Shown piece after piece: positions 10,489 through 22,600 of a stretch of 64,000 bases of DNA. A model generated the notes under the pieces. That model ran no database searches and was not told the origin of the DNA. It saw only the letters and a program-made list of their open reading frames with translations. Position 1 is the first letter of the stretch; each line of letters opens with the position of its first letter. The DNA comes from Metarhizium brunneum (Eukaryota; Ascomycota; Sordariomycetes; Hypocreales; Clavicipitaceae): positions 1,488,001 through 1,552,000 of the forward strand of contig NC_089426.1 of assembly GCF_013426205.1 (NCBI RefSeq), written 5' to 3'. A program made the position numbers and the translations under genes.

Positions 10489-11490
10489 ATGGAGTTCGGC
10501 CACAAGGGTGTATTGAATGAAGGTGAGCCGTGCAAACGGAGCTGCACAGCGAAGCAACCTTGCCAACGAACAACACCATGATGCTGATGCGATGGGATAG
10601 ATGGCATCCACGTCGACATGGACCGTCTCAAGAAGGGAGAAGTGAAGTGAGTGTCTCTTGTTAAATGGTTCAACTTTATTCCAGAGTCTTATCTAACGCC
10701 ACTTCAGCTTGGGAACCTCAATGTACGAATACGCATCCTCGGATTCCTAGGGTCGAGCGATCTAACATGGCATAGCATGGCTGTCACATTTAAAGATGGT
10801 GTTATCCTGGGTATGTCCAAATGATTCCTCAATCTATTGGCAAACGCATCGACTGACTCTTGCAGGCGCCGATTCTCGAACCACGACGGGAGCGTACATT
10901 GCAAACCGAGTCACTGATAAACTGACCAGAGTACACGATACCATCTGGTGTTGCCGATCTGGCTCAGCGGCCGACACGCAGGCCGTCGCCGACATTGTTC
11001 AGTACCAGCTGGGTTTGTTTGCCATGCACAGCGGCAAGCCTCCCATGACACAAACTGCCGCGTCAATCTTTCAGGAGATTTGCTACTCCAACAAGGACCG
11101 TTTATCGTAGGTCATCACGAGGACACATGACTATTGGGATTCTTGGAACTTATTGACGATTTTCTGAACAGGGCTGGTCTGATCATCGCCGGTTGGGACG
11201 AGCGATTCGGTGGCCAGGTGTACTCGATTCCTTTGGGCGGTTCACTGCACAAGCAGGCGTATGCGATCGGTGGTTCCGGTTCCACATACATCTATGGCTA
11301 CTGCGATGCAAACTGGAAAGAAGGCATGGAGAAGGAGGAGGCTGTTAATTTCGTCAAGGGAGCTCTGAGGGAGGCGATCAAATGGGATGGAAGCTCAGGC
11401 GGTGTCATTCGCATGGTGGTTTTGACTAAGGAGGGTGCTGACCGACACTTGTATTTGCCTGATACTGACTACAAGGTACGACACGAGTAG
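10489..11490 (+). CDS. PRE3: 20S proteasome subunit beta-1 (caspase-like catalytic subunit)
   Basis: Six exons (10489-10522, 10601-10646, 10708-10722, 10776-10810, 10866-11106, 11172-11490) give 229 residues. The sequence matches yeast Pre3/beta-1 throughout: a short propeptide with [12 protein letters not shown], catalytic Thr30 exposed by cleavage after Gly29, [15 protein letters not shown] with the conserved Asp and the basic residues around it, [10 protein letters not shown], and near the end [13 protein letters not shown]. It is one of the three proteolytic subunits and cleaves after acidic residues in the core particle. I chose the ATG at 10489 because splicing to 10601 restores the conserved DGIHVDMD; the in-frame ATG at 10618 would shorten the propeptide. 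Exon 3 is only 15 nt and carries the processing site and Thr30. The C-terminus KVRHE reads to TAG without a further intron. Confidence 0.95.
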
Positions 11491-14400
11491 GGGGGGGAAG
11501 GGAGAGATGAAAGAAGGGGGGAGAGACTGACATCCGGTAGATGCCTCCCGGAGGGTAGGGATTTGGAACTTGGAAGCAAGCTCAGATGATGGTGATTTGA
11601 GCCTATCATAGACAGGTTTGGCGCTTCTGTATAATAAGTAGAATAACGAACACGGGATCAAATGCGAATTCTTGTGTACGGGATCAAAAACACGCGAGCC
11701 TATGCACGGGAGGGAGGGCTTGTGACTTGGAGGTACGGGAACGGGCCGTGGGTCGGCAGGGACGGGGAATACAACATGCCAGCTTGGACAAGATAAACAA
11801 GACCGAGGACTGAGATGCCGAGAAGCGGTGAAGATGGGAAGAGGGAGGTGGTTGATCGTACCAGAAGGGGTAAGGATATTCGAGATACGAGGTGGAAACG
11901 ATGTGGAAACGTACTTAGGCATGTATGTATATGTTGAGGCAACGGGGTTTCAATTTTTAGAAAAATAAAATAAAATAAATACAAACTAAAAAAAAACACA
12001 GTGTTAAACACTCACGGGACTTATCGTGGGGAAAGGGTCATCTCTACACGTGAGCAATGAGAGTCATTGATGTGCAGGCGAACTTATACACGGACAGGCG
12101 GTGAGCCACCGAGCATACATAGACAATAAAGATAGCACAGGACACACGGATGGGGGCGAAAAAAATTCTCCAAACTGACAGAAATGCCGTCAAATTATTA
12201 TCAACCCTTTGGCCCCCGTGGAAAGGAAATGGGTTGGTGGTAGCAGTGTTCGGGATGAGGTGCAAGAGGGTGGGACAGGGGCGTGCTGGCTGTGACCACG
12301 GGGCTGGATTGCATCTGTGCTGCACATGCTACACTAATATATGTAAAACACACCGGCACATTCATCTAGGGCAAGGTGGGTTAAAGAGGACCGAGTACAC
12401 GGGTTGGAGGAGACGGTTGATGGTTGAGATTGCCACTTTTGCTGGTCCGGGCAATATGCATGGGGGCTATCGACTAGCACAATAACTATGTACATACGTG
12501 CCATTGAAGGAAGGCAACGTGGAAAATTGGTAGTATTCTTGACCGACACAACTTGGTTCTCCCGGCTGGCAAAGGGGCCTCATTGATTTCATACTTGGGT
12601 AAATTAGAGCTGAACTGCATGGCGGGTAGCTCAGCAGGGCTGAAGACGGACGGCGTCATGGCTACGGAGCCAGCTCCCAGGGACAAAGGAAAACGGGGTA
12701 TTTGGAGAGGAGAAAGTGGAGGGAAGGAGGAGTCTGACGCAAATCTTGACGGCAGCGGAGGCGGGCAAGCTGGATGACAGCTTGGTTGGGAAAAAAAAAG
12801 AAGACTGGCCGACATGCTACAACGATGACGTGTTTCAATATATACGGAAACGGCTGGGATGGAAGCCCTTGTGCCCCGTACCACAGGAGCATTTATTGCG
12901 TTTCTCGAACAATCTGAAACAGAAAGGACGAGGAGAAACTGGGCGCATGACTGCAGCAGCAGCTCATCAGGGGAACATCGAAGCTTGACATGCGAACTGC
13001 GTCGAGGGTTCCTTGCCTCGGCGCGCCACGGGCGACGACGGGTAGGCCACCCCACGTGCGGCAAGCCTTGGCTGCGATTGTACTACTTGCCCCCGTGGTG
13101 CGGCGCCCGCCCAAACACCTTGTACCTGCTCCTCGTCCCTTCCCTTCCCGGACACGCCGTGGACGAATCAATGCCCGCCCGATGCGCACCCCCCGTCCAC
13201 GACTCGTCTGGCAGATTTGGCCGTCTTGTTGTAACTCACGGCCCTCTGTTCCCGCCGTCCTCTGCCCGCTATCTTATTTTCCCTCGCTCTTTTGCTATTC
13301 TTCGTCTCTCCTATTCAAGATAGTGTCCATCGTGACTTTGTTGTGGGCGTCCCGAGGTCTGAATTTGCGCTGCGCAACTACGCCGCCAGGGGGTGAACAA
13401 GACTCCCGTTTCCGTCCTCGCGCTCGCCAACAAGCCTAAAATAAAAACCTTATCACCACCTGCCGAGTACCTGCATCTGTCTTGCACTGCGGCCCTCCTA
13501 CGTTTTACCTCCTACGTTTTACCTCCTACGTTTTACATACCTTTAACCTTTATTTCTTCTTCTCCTCCTCCTCTTTAAAACCCTTTATTCTTTATTTTCT
13601 TTCGACCCAGGCTTGGAGTCGGGCCCCCTCAAGTCTGCTCGATAAAGAACATCAAATACATTGTATCATAGCGGCACGTGGTTGGCTCGCTCCTTCCCTA
13701 CTGTGGCAACGACTCGCGAGTGGCCTTTTCGCCACTCAACTGCGTCACTCCGGGGGCCGTCTCGTGGAGCACATCATCTCCCTCCTCTTACGACGACACT
13801 TGGGCTTGTTTGTTTCGTTATACCACCCACCCGGCTAAAATAGACACTTGTTTTATCTGATTCACCAAGCGACGATTGAATTTCCCTCCCCGCCCTCATC
13901 AGCACCGAGGTTGGCGAGCGTTGGGTGTCTTTTCTTGACTTTGGGTCGACTGCAGACGCTATCCGGCCTTTTTTCGTGTTTTTGGCTCGTCGCGAGAAAT
14001 TCAGTTGACCTCGAATATACCCCGTCGCACGATTCTGCGACTTGCGATTTTGCTACGGACGCAACCTGTTGTTGCAGAGGTGAGTTTTATATTTGGTATT
14101 TGAGTTTGTTGATTTTCTAGTAGTTGGTTGAACTTTTTTTGATGCATTCATTGATGGAACACCTCTCGCTCGCTCGTCGGCTTTGTGTTGGTAGCTGCAA
14201 AGTTGCGGCTATGAACCACCAGGAAAGTCGGGTGCAGCAATCTGCACCAGACTCTACATACTTGTTTTGCGGGCAGGGCATTTCTCAGAAGGAGAGGCGC
14301 CCTTTTTATACCTTGTTCTCGTCTTGGACGCTGCAGGTATGACGTCGCTGCGAGATGCGGCATGCGATGAGCGGCCTCATGGGGTTGAGTGCTCCGTGCA

Positions 14401-15211
14401 AGGCCGACCGACCAGCCCGTCTTGCGCTGGGCCGACGTGCAACGGAAAGGAAGCCATGGGCCTGCAATACGACGGGCTTGTGCGACAATCGCACGCCAGA
14501 CTCAGCTCGCTGCCATGCCGATGCACGGCCGGTCGATGCGACTTTATACGCGGGTGTTGGAGGGGCTGGCTGATCAAGTGGTCAAGCACCGATACACGAT
14601 CAAGTTGCGAGTCGTGGGCGTCCAGTGTCGTCGGCATTGTGTGTTCATCGGGTCGAGCGAGTCCCGGAGTTGGGGTTTAATTAACCCTTGTCCATCCCTG
14701 GGCCGGTCCCTCGTCGCCAGCGCCCGCGTCATTCGCCACGGCCACGACAAGACGACGACTTGACGTGCTCCAGCGGCAGCTCCAACGAGCCCAATCCACT
14801 CGTTGGCGGCGCTCATCCACCTGGGCCTGGAACAGAGCAGCCAAGCAACGTGCGGCCTGTCGTCTCGTCTGATGGAATTTCTCCTCTTGTTTTGGCGTCC
14901 ATCCTATTACGACCCTGATCCATCTCGTCGTCCGTCTTCGTCCTCGCCACGGCCTTTTGCCCATGCCTTCGCTCGCTGTACCTGACGACTGTTTATGACT
15001 TTTCTTTTGCCCTTGCGTATTTTGTTGCCCTTGGTCGGTTCATTCTTCCGCTAATGCATTGTGCTCCTCCTTGCAGCCCATCCATTGCCCAACGCCTACG
15101 TCGTAATTACTATTCGTGCCACCGCCCGCACACACACCCTCGGACGCTCGCCCTCTCGCGTCGCCCAGCCCGGCGTCGCCTCACCATCGCCTCAGCTGTC
15201 GTTATGATGCA
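11491..15211. other. Long intergenic region with probable leader of the cyclin gene
   Basis: No coding gene is supported in 3.7 kb. An A-rich tract at 11956-12000 and a three-copy 14-bp tandem repeat at 13494-13535 are visible. From about 13.2 kb the plus strand becomes pyrimidine-rich, as in many fungal promoters and leaders. A strong donor (AG|GTGAGT at 14079/14080) and an acceptor (CTAAT then TTGCAG at 15076) could delimit a roughly 1-kb leader intron of the downstream cyclin gene. That is inference and needs transcripts. Confidence 0.55.
13494..13535 (+). repeat. Three perfect copies of a 14-bp tandem repeat
   Basis: The unit CCTCCTACGTTTTA occurs three times head to tail without mismatch, in the pyrimidine-rich stretch upstream of the cyclin gene. 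No function can be read from it. Confidence 0.9.
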
Positions 15212-15224
15212 ATGGCCGCTCTAA
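15204..15224 (+). promoter_or_regulatory. Short upstream ORF overlapping the cyclin start codon
   Basis: Two ATGs at 15204 and 15207 open a 6-codon frame (MMQWPL, stop TAA at 15222) that overlaps the cyclin ATG at 15212 in another frame. If it is in the mature leader, it would force leaky scanning or reduce translation. Its presence in the mRNA is not proven. Confidence 0.4.
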
Positions 15225-16890
15225 TCGGTGACTTGGTACCTGATCTGTCTCGATTTCATGATATGATTGTCAACCCGTCTTCGCGGCAGAACCAACGCCA
15301 ACAACATCAATCCCCACCTCAGCGCCAACGCTCCCACTCCCGAACGCAGGCTCAAGACTCGCCGCCCCGCCGCTCCTCGAGCCGACCACGCGCTTCCGTC
15401 TCGACACCACGATCCCAGCGACGTGACGACATTGAGCACACGGCTTCCGACAGACGCAATTCGCCCGCCGCTGCGACGCGGTCCCCCACGACGGAGCAGA
15501 GGGCGCGAAAGTCTGCCGCAGCCGCAGCCGCAGCCGCTACCGACGGCACAGCGCTGGCAGAGGGTGCCTCTTCCAAGTTCCCCTCTCCGCCGCCGTCCTC
15601 GTCACCCCCGGTCGCCAGTGGTGCCACGCCGGTCGACGATGCAAAGGAAGTCTCGATGGCATCACGTACCGGAGACATCGTCTCTGCAGCCCACCCATGT
15701 CTGCATAGTGCCCCGGGCCTGACGACCTCGGTTGGACGGCACCAGCAACCATCACCACCACCCAGCCAGGGCTTCCATATACCCGACTCGTCCTTGACAT
15801 CCTCGTCGTTTAGCCATGTCGAGCCGAGCTCTACCCAACAGACCTCCCAGGAGAGCCAGCAGACGGTTGTCCACCTCCGGGATTTGGCGCACATGCAAAG
15901 CCTCGCAGACGCCAAGATGCTTGGAGGGAGTAGCTCCGCGTCCTTGGACCCAAACACCCAGATCAAATATGAAATCAGCGGAATGCCTATCGCTGACATA
16001 ATCGAAATGGTGGCTGCCCTGCTCACCAAGATCACCACTACGAACGATTTGCAGCACGATGCCATGCAGCGAAACGTGGCCCATCAGCAGCAAGCCAGTC
16101 AGTCAAACGACTCTGGGTCTCACATGAGCCCTCTGAGCCATTCCGTCTTGGCTTTCCACGGCAAAAACGTGCCTGCAATTACCATCTTGAGCTACCTCTC
16201 GCGCATACACAAGTACTGTCCCACAACCTACGAAGTGTTTCTTAGCTTGCTAGTCTACTTTGACCGCATGACGGAGCGAGTGAACGAAATTGTCATGCAT
16301 AGCGAGCAATCCCGAACGCGGGCTGCGTCATATTCGCACCCTGCACCGTCGGGGGCATCTCGGGGAGACGCGACCATGCACGAACATGCCCATGAGTCGG
16401 ATGAAAGCGATTCAGACTTGGCAGACGAAGACGACAACGATGACGAAATGGTAGACTCTCCTACAGCGGCAGGTGGACGCAACGAATCCGGACAGCCTGC
16501 CACGGAATTCGATGACCGAGTCGCAGTTAACCCGGCAACATACTTTGTAGTGGACAGTTTTAATATCCACAGATTGATTATTTCCGGGGTGACGTGCGCC
16601 AGCAAGTTCTTCTCTGACGTCTTTTACACCAACTCTCGATATGCCAAGGTACATACATGATCTCTCTGCATAGGGTGCCTTTCCCCAAAGAGTATCAACA
16701 TTTTACTGACATTGTCTTTTAGGTTGGAGGTCTCCCGCTTGCCGAGCTGAACCACCTGGAAATCCAGTTCCTCGTCCTCAACGACTTTCGCCTCGCTGTC
16801 CCCGTCGAAGATCTGGAAGCCTACGCTACCATGCTCGTCGAGTTTTATGCTCGTGAAGTCATGGCCCAAAAGTCGGCGCCAGGAGCATAG
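15212..16890 (+). CDS. PHO80-like cyclin (partner of a Pho85-type kinase)
   Basis: Exons 15212-16648 and 16723-16890, with a 74-bp intron, give 534 residues. The first 270 or so residues are Ser/Pro/Gln/Ala-rich and probably disordered, including an alanine run. The cyclin fold starts near residue 270. Helix segments around SHSVLAFHGKNVPAITILSYLSRIHKY and FLSLLVYFDRM match the PHO80-like cyclin family. An acidic, Ser-rich insertion of about 85 residues then interrupts the fold. It resumes with YFVVDSFNIHRLIISG and SDVFYTNSRYAKVGGLPLAELNHLEIQFL, the segment split by the intron. Family members activate Pho85-type CDKs in phosphate and nutrient signalling, but which cyclin subgroup this is cannot be told by eye. 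The ATG at 15212 is the first in frame after a near-cognate-only extension. A 6-codon upstream ORF overlaps it. Confidence 0.9.
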
Positions 16891-18459
16891 GAGCGCTGGA
16901 AGGATCAAAGACTACGAGACGCAAGACGGGGAAAGAGAAGCGAGTTGCTGTAGCTGGGTGGTGGTATGCACGGGTCCAAGCTGCAGCGCCGCGCCAAGGG
17001 GGCCACTCAAGGGATCCTCGATACTACTTCAGTAGGTGGCGAGGGCGAGAAACGGGCGAACCTCCGCCGGCGTGCATGGATACGATGAAACACCACGGAC
17101 TGAACAGGTGGAAATTGAAAAATAAGAGCATATAAACCTTGGAACGTAGCTACACAGCATGCCAGGTTTTTTTCTTCTTCGAAATCAGGGTTGCCAGCGC
17201 ACTTGCATGTTTTCTGATGCAACGAGCCATGTGCGAGATGATAATGAAAGGGGAAGGAGACGGCCGAGATGACATGAATCAAAGGCTGTAGATTTCGCGT
17301 TATATGCCTGGTTAGATATGGGGCGGGGCATAGCTCACGGCATGTGGCATGGGAAAGGGGCGGGCGGAAGGATGGGATGCATTCACATAGGACAGGCGTA
17401 TGGTGTTTGTCTTTTGGTCGTGAGGATGTTGGGGTCGGAGGGCAGGGTAATTTTTTTTTGTATCATTGTGCTTTTATCGCATTCATGGACGGTGAGGGGG
17501 GATGCCAAACGAATTAAAAATAGAAGTGACGAGGTGTTTTGAAGGGAGTGCAAATACATGATGTGAGCAGATTGACGTTTGGAATGCGCCGACAGTCGTG
17601 GGATTGCGAAGTAACGGTGGTTCTGGGCGGAGGCAACCATGTCGCCAGGGAGAAATGTAGAGTTGCTGGAGTGAGGGTTGTATCATTCTCCGTGGCGGAT
17701 GTAGTTGACGTGTAGGGACCAAGGGTGAATGATGGGCTGCCTAGATGTTGTACAGTCGGCAAACGAAGGCTCTATTATCCTCTGGCAGGATGTAGCCAAG
17801 CCGCGCGGGTCTGGTGGGTGATTGAGGGTGAATGATGCTGCAATTCACAAGGTCTCTCTCTACACTAGGACTTGTTGGCATGATGATGGGTCGATGTAGT
17901 AATGTCGAGAGAAGTGGGATCAATGAATAATAGTCTAGTTTTTGAGTGTCCCAACGAACTTGTATCTGTAGTAAATGTAGCCAGCACGACTTGTATGTGC
18001 AACAGATGCGGCCAAGCTATCCAGGACCAAGAATAAATAACAAGCTCGTGTATCAAGTCTCGAAACTATTTGAAAACCCACATCTCTAGATGAGCAGGCA
18101 GCACGGGAACATGACGCTTACAATTGCAAAATCTGTATATAAAAAAAGACAATGGCCCCCGCGCTAATGTGGCACATGCAAAAAAAAAAAAAAACAAGTA
18201 TATACGACGAAACGCACAACAAGGGTCGTGCGTAGAAAACAAGACGTAAAGGCGTACGCGTGAATGCCAATTCAAGCACATGTATGCCGAGTGCATTAAA
18301 AAAAAAGAAAAAAAAGAAAAGAAAAGGAAAGAAAGAAAGAAGCAGCCAATAAATAGATAGTCAAGGCAAAAAGCCAAGCCAAGCCAAGCCGAGTCAAGTC
18401 GTGGACCATGGTGAGTGACATGCCATCATGGCAAGGCAACGAAAAGGGCACGCACACAG
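16891..18459. other. Convergent intergenic region with A-rich tracts
   Basis: About 1.6 kb lies between the 3' ends of the cyclin gene and the decarboxylase-like gene. A run of 14 A at 18180-18194 and a purine tract at about 18297-18341 lie near the 3' end of the minus-strand gene. No gene is supported. Confidence 0.65.
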
Positions 18460-19634
18460 CTACAGGTTCGCCCTCTGCGGGCGCCACACGTCAATGGGCA
18501 GGTCGAAGCGCAGGTCGGCATTCTCCATCTTGAGGCCGAGCTGCCAGCGGCGCAGGCCGGGCCAGAAGTTGGGGTGGTGCTCGGGTGCCGTGTCGGCGTC
18601 ATCGTCGGCGGCGGCGGCGGCCTCGGGCTGGGCAATGTCGAACCAGCCGAGGCGGGTGCGGCGGCTGTACTGGTTCGGGGCGAGCGAGCACCAGGCGTCG
18701 GTGCCGGGGAGCTCGCCGCGGCTGCCTCGGCCCCGGGGCAGCGGCGGCATGACGAGCGTGGTGTCGAGGCCGAGGCGGTTGACCCAGCCGGTGGCGAAGG
18801 GGAAGGCCGGCACGAAGCGGATGGGCGCCCAGGTGGCCTGGAAGAAGGGGACGGCGCTGGGCTGGGCCTCGGAGGCGTCGCCGTGGGTGTCGTGGGGGTA
18901 GACCTTGACGGTGACGGCGCCGCCGGGGCCAAAGTGCCAGTCGAAGCGGGCGAGGTGTTTGGGGGTGTTCCAGTCTGCGAGGCGGGTGAGTATGAGTATG
19001 AGTATGAGTGGGAGAGGTTGTGAGGGTGGAGTTGGGTGAGGTAAAGTGAATGAGTTGGGTGAGTGAGTGAGTGAGTGAGTGAGTTGAGTGAGGTGAAGAG
19101 TCAAGGTAAAGTGAGTGAGAAGTGAGTGAGCAAGTGACAAGTCAGTGAGCGGTGATGCGTCAGTCCGCGGCAGGGAAGGCACTCACTCAGCCGCCCGTTG
19201 TAGCACGAGCGCTCCTGCGAAACGTAGATGCGCGAGATGCGCGGGTTGCGCCCCACCCCGGCCGGCCGCCCATCCGACGTGTCTCGGGACCAGTCGAACG
19301 AGCCCGGCACCACCAGCATCTCGTCGTACGGACCGACGGGCGAGTCGCGATAGCGCAGGATCTGGATCATGCCCAGCCCGCCCACCGGCCGCCCCGACGC
19401 CGCCGCCGCAAACTCGGACCCGGCCTCGAGCGGCGAGTACGCGTGCGCCGGCAGCTGCGACGACCGCGACCACCACGAGAAGAAGTAGACGTCGCCCGTG
19501 AGCTGCCACGGCGGCGCGACCGCGGGGATCGAGGGCGAGGGCGTCGACGACGACGCGGGCGTGTCTTCAGGCGGCGACGAGTCTGTCGCGCCGCCGCCTC
19601 CCGGCTTCTCGACTACCGTCGTGGTTGTTGCCAT
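18460..19634 (-). CDS. Acetoacetate-decarboxylase-like fold protein
   Basis: Exons 19634-19187 and 18974-18460, with a 212-bp intron, give 320 residues. The join gives CYNGRLNWNTPKHLARF, a continuous conserved block of the fungal acetoacetate-decarboxylase-like proteins. Other family blocks are PPWQLTGDVYFFSWW (about residues 40-54), GGLGMIQILRYRDSPVGPYDEML, PGSFDW and RISRIYVSQ. The true bacterial enzyme uses a Schiff-base lysine; I cannot identify an equivalent lysine here, so catalytic activity is unknown. Most fungal members are uncharacterised. There is no signal peptide, so it is probably cytosolic. Codons are strongly G/C-ended. The intron is unusually long for the window because it contains a GAGT-type microsatellite. 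Confidence 0.85.
18988..19086. repeat. TATGAG and GAGT microsatellites inside an intron
   Basis: Within the single intron of the decarboxylase-like gene there are three TATGAG units near 18990 and a run of about seven GAGT units at 19058-19086, with degenerate GTGA/GAGT flanks. The repeats account for the extra length of this 212-bp intron compared with the usual 50-80 bp. Confidence 0.85.
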
Positions 19635-22600
19635 GGCGTGGGCCGTGTCTTATTCCCTCCCTCTCTGTCTCTTCCCTGCCGTCTCTCCTCTATCAACCGT
19701 ATACACGACTCGAGTTGTCTTGTCCCGGCCCCTTCGTTTTTCTTCTTCTCCTTTCCTTGATTCTGCTGCCTGTCGCGTTCTATCCCGCCTTGTATCCCGC
19801 CCAAGCCACAAGCCGACGCTACGTCGGCGCCAACTAGAATCAAAGAGCACCTGTAACAACACGCCGCTTTATCACAAAGAGACGAGTAAAAGGGAAGGCG
19901 CATACAACGGAACCGAGAAACACACAGCCATGTCAGGCGAACAAGAACCAAGAAAAAAGAGGAGGGGGCCCGAGGGAGGGCATTCGATCCATCTATTAAG
20001 TAGGTCTTTTTTTTTTCCTTGGCCGGAGGCTGCGGCGTATGGAGACGGAAAAAACGGTGTCCTCGTCTCGCCCTCTCTCTCGCATTAACCGCGGGACACC
20101 TTGGGGAGCCGCGGACTCGCACGGCAAGCCGCTGTATAAACATGTGTTGCATTATTAAGGTCCCGCCGGTTTGGCCGTCTCCTCCTCTGCCCACCACCAC
20201 CCCCCCTCCCTCCCTCGTGCCAAGCAAATGGATTAAAATGAAGAGCCTGGCCCCATGTGCTTTGGCGGAGGGCGCGGCCGAGAAACGTGGAAGCCAGAAG
20301 CCAACCGGCCACGAGGGGGGGGATCGTCGTGGCTGACGGCTGCATCGTGTGTTGGCCTTTCTTTGGCCGGACGACTCGAGAAAGCTCAAATCACCACGGT
20401 GCCCCAATACGCGCCAGTCCCCTTGGAAAGGCGTGAGCATCGCAGCAGAGAGGGCCGGGCTGGACATTGTCTTTTCCCCGGGGGCGCCACCGGACGAGGC
20501 GTCGCCGTCATGGAAGGCGTCGATTGCTCGATGCGTCCCGTAGCTGTCATGACGAGGACTCGCGTACATACATAAAATGTCCACTGGTATGTGCTCACAG
20601 ACCCCGATGGGCTCTCAGGCACAGCTCGGGTGCTGCTGATTCCGCATCGTCGGGACCGCAGAGCACAACTCCCCCTTGGCGACCCTGTCACCCTGTCACC
20701 ACCCTTTTCCCCCTCCCCTCCTCCCTTGGCATGCGGCCCATCAAATTAGACTTCTGCTGTCTCTCGGGCGGGCAGGGTGGCCGTGGCAGGCGAATCGCCG
20801 GCGGGCAAGGGTCTCAGCCGGCGATGAAACCCCCTTCGAGGGCCCAACCACGCCCATGCCTCACATGACGCACATGCCGTTGTCTGCAGGGCCGAGCGAA
20901 CAGAGAAGCCCGTGTCCGAAACGGCTCGACATGGGCGTGTTGGCCGGCTACTACTTCTACATACGTACTTCTTACTACATGTCCATCAACTGCATAAATC
21001 TTGTTTGGAGCGGCAGAAAGGTTGCAGACGGGGGCCGCCCCCCACGTCTTCCGTTGCATCGTGATGCCGGAATCGCCCAGTACACGTATGTATGTATGTA
21101 GGTTTTCTGGTGACGTGCACGAAAGGGGGCGTGCTGCCGCGTCTTTTGGCAGCCCTCGTGGCTGTGTGTGTCCTGCGTCGCCCATTGCCGATGCGGTGCG
21201 CGCCCGGCTCTTGGTCGATTCTCATCGTGTTGGGGGCCGGGCTGTGCTACTTTCTCATGTGCTTGCCATGACGGTGTCGCTCGGCGTTGCCAATGTTGGA
21301 AACGGTGCCGTGGTGCCATGGCTTGGACTGGCCGCCGGCGACTCCCTTTGCGAGCGATTGCCCATGTACCTGGATAGTTTACATACTTACGTCAAGTAGT
21401 TTAGGGGTGTGGAATACTGCAAAACAGCGCTTGAGAGGGAAAAGGGCATCCCGGCGCTCTTTCCGCTGGGGGTTCGTATATGTACATATGTATGTGCTGG
21501 CCGCCTGACGACTTGGCCCTTTGCGGCGGCATGTTTTCTCTCCTTATGCTAGTTGTGCTCTATACATTCGCTTTCTCCGAATCAGTCTAGAGCCTCTTTC
21601 GTGTCTAAATATATCCCCGACAGCCCGGCCATTGTAGTCTGTACATGACCCTGGCAACCCATGTCATGTTGGTAAACACGACCGTCCAACCCGTTGAGAA
21701 ACACCCTCTCACCCACCACCATTGCTATGCACTCCGTATTCCATGTCCATCTTGTACTGTTTACTCCATTCATTACCGACGGCATGAATAGAGGCGCCAA
21801 GGCGACCGAGTAGGCACATATATCATCGCCAACACCCCGGTCTACAAAGCATGGCGTGATTCCTGCCGGGCCACGTCGCACAAGGAACCACGGTAGCACA
21901 ACTAGGGACGCAGGCTTGGAACTAGTCGATCCAGATGTCGAGCTAGTCTAAATGGACGACATTCCCACTCTCTTGTTCGAGAAACTGCCTCCATGTCGGC
22001 GCGGAACATAGTACTCACCTGCCAACTCGCGTCCGCGCAAAGACGACGCTCGGCGGAAAGGTTTATAGTGGCTGACATGCTCACGCGGCGGTTTACTTGG
22101 CTACATGCACGTATAGAAAGCCATATCATACGGCCGTACGCGCCGTCTTATACAAGGCGCTCGTGCTCGCAAACCACGTCTGGCCGTGCTCCCAGCTCAG
22201 CGTAGAGCCTCGCCAGAAGTGCCATTTATTATACAACAAACACGTGAAATGCGCATCCGATATCAAACCGATCCTGCCATGACGGGCCTCCTACTCGTAT
22301 TTCAAAGTGTGAGCCCGTGGCACAACCGTCTGCCACGTCCATCCACCACTACCACAACGAGAAACAACCTTGTTCCTATAAAACACCAACACCACAAAAC
22401 GAGGCCGCCCCCCTTGCAGCCACTCACTGCTCCCTCGCCAGCATGCCAACCAACCCTCGTCCGCTCCCCGGCGCCCATCGCCCAGTCACTAGCCATCCCC
22501 GCCATCTCAGGCACAAACGGGGGATTTGCACCCGCCGGACAATCTCCCACGACGGCAACTAGGAGCAGAGAAGCACCGCCCCGCGGGGAAGAAAGCGCAA

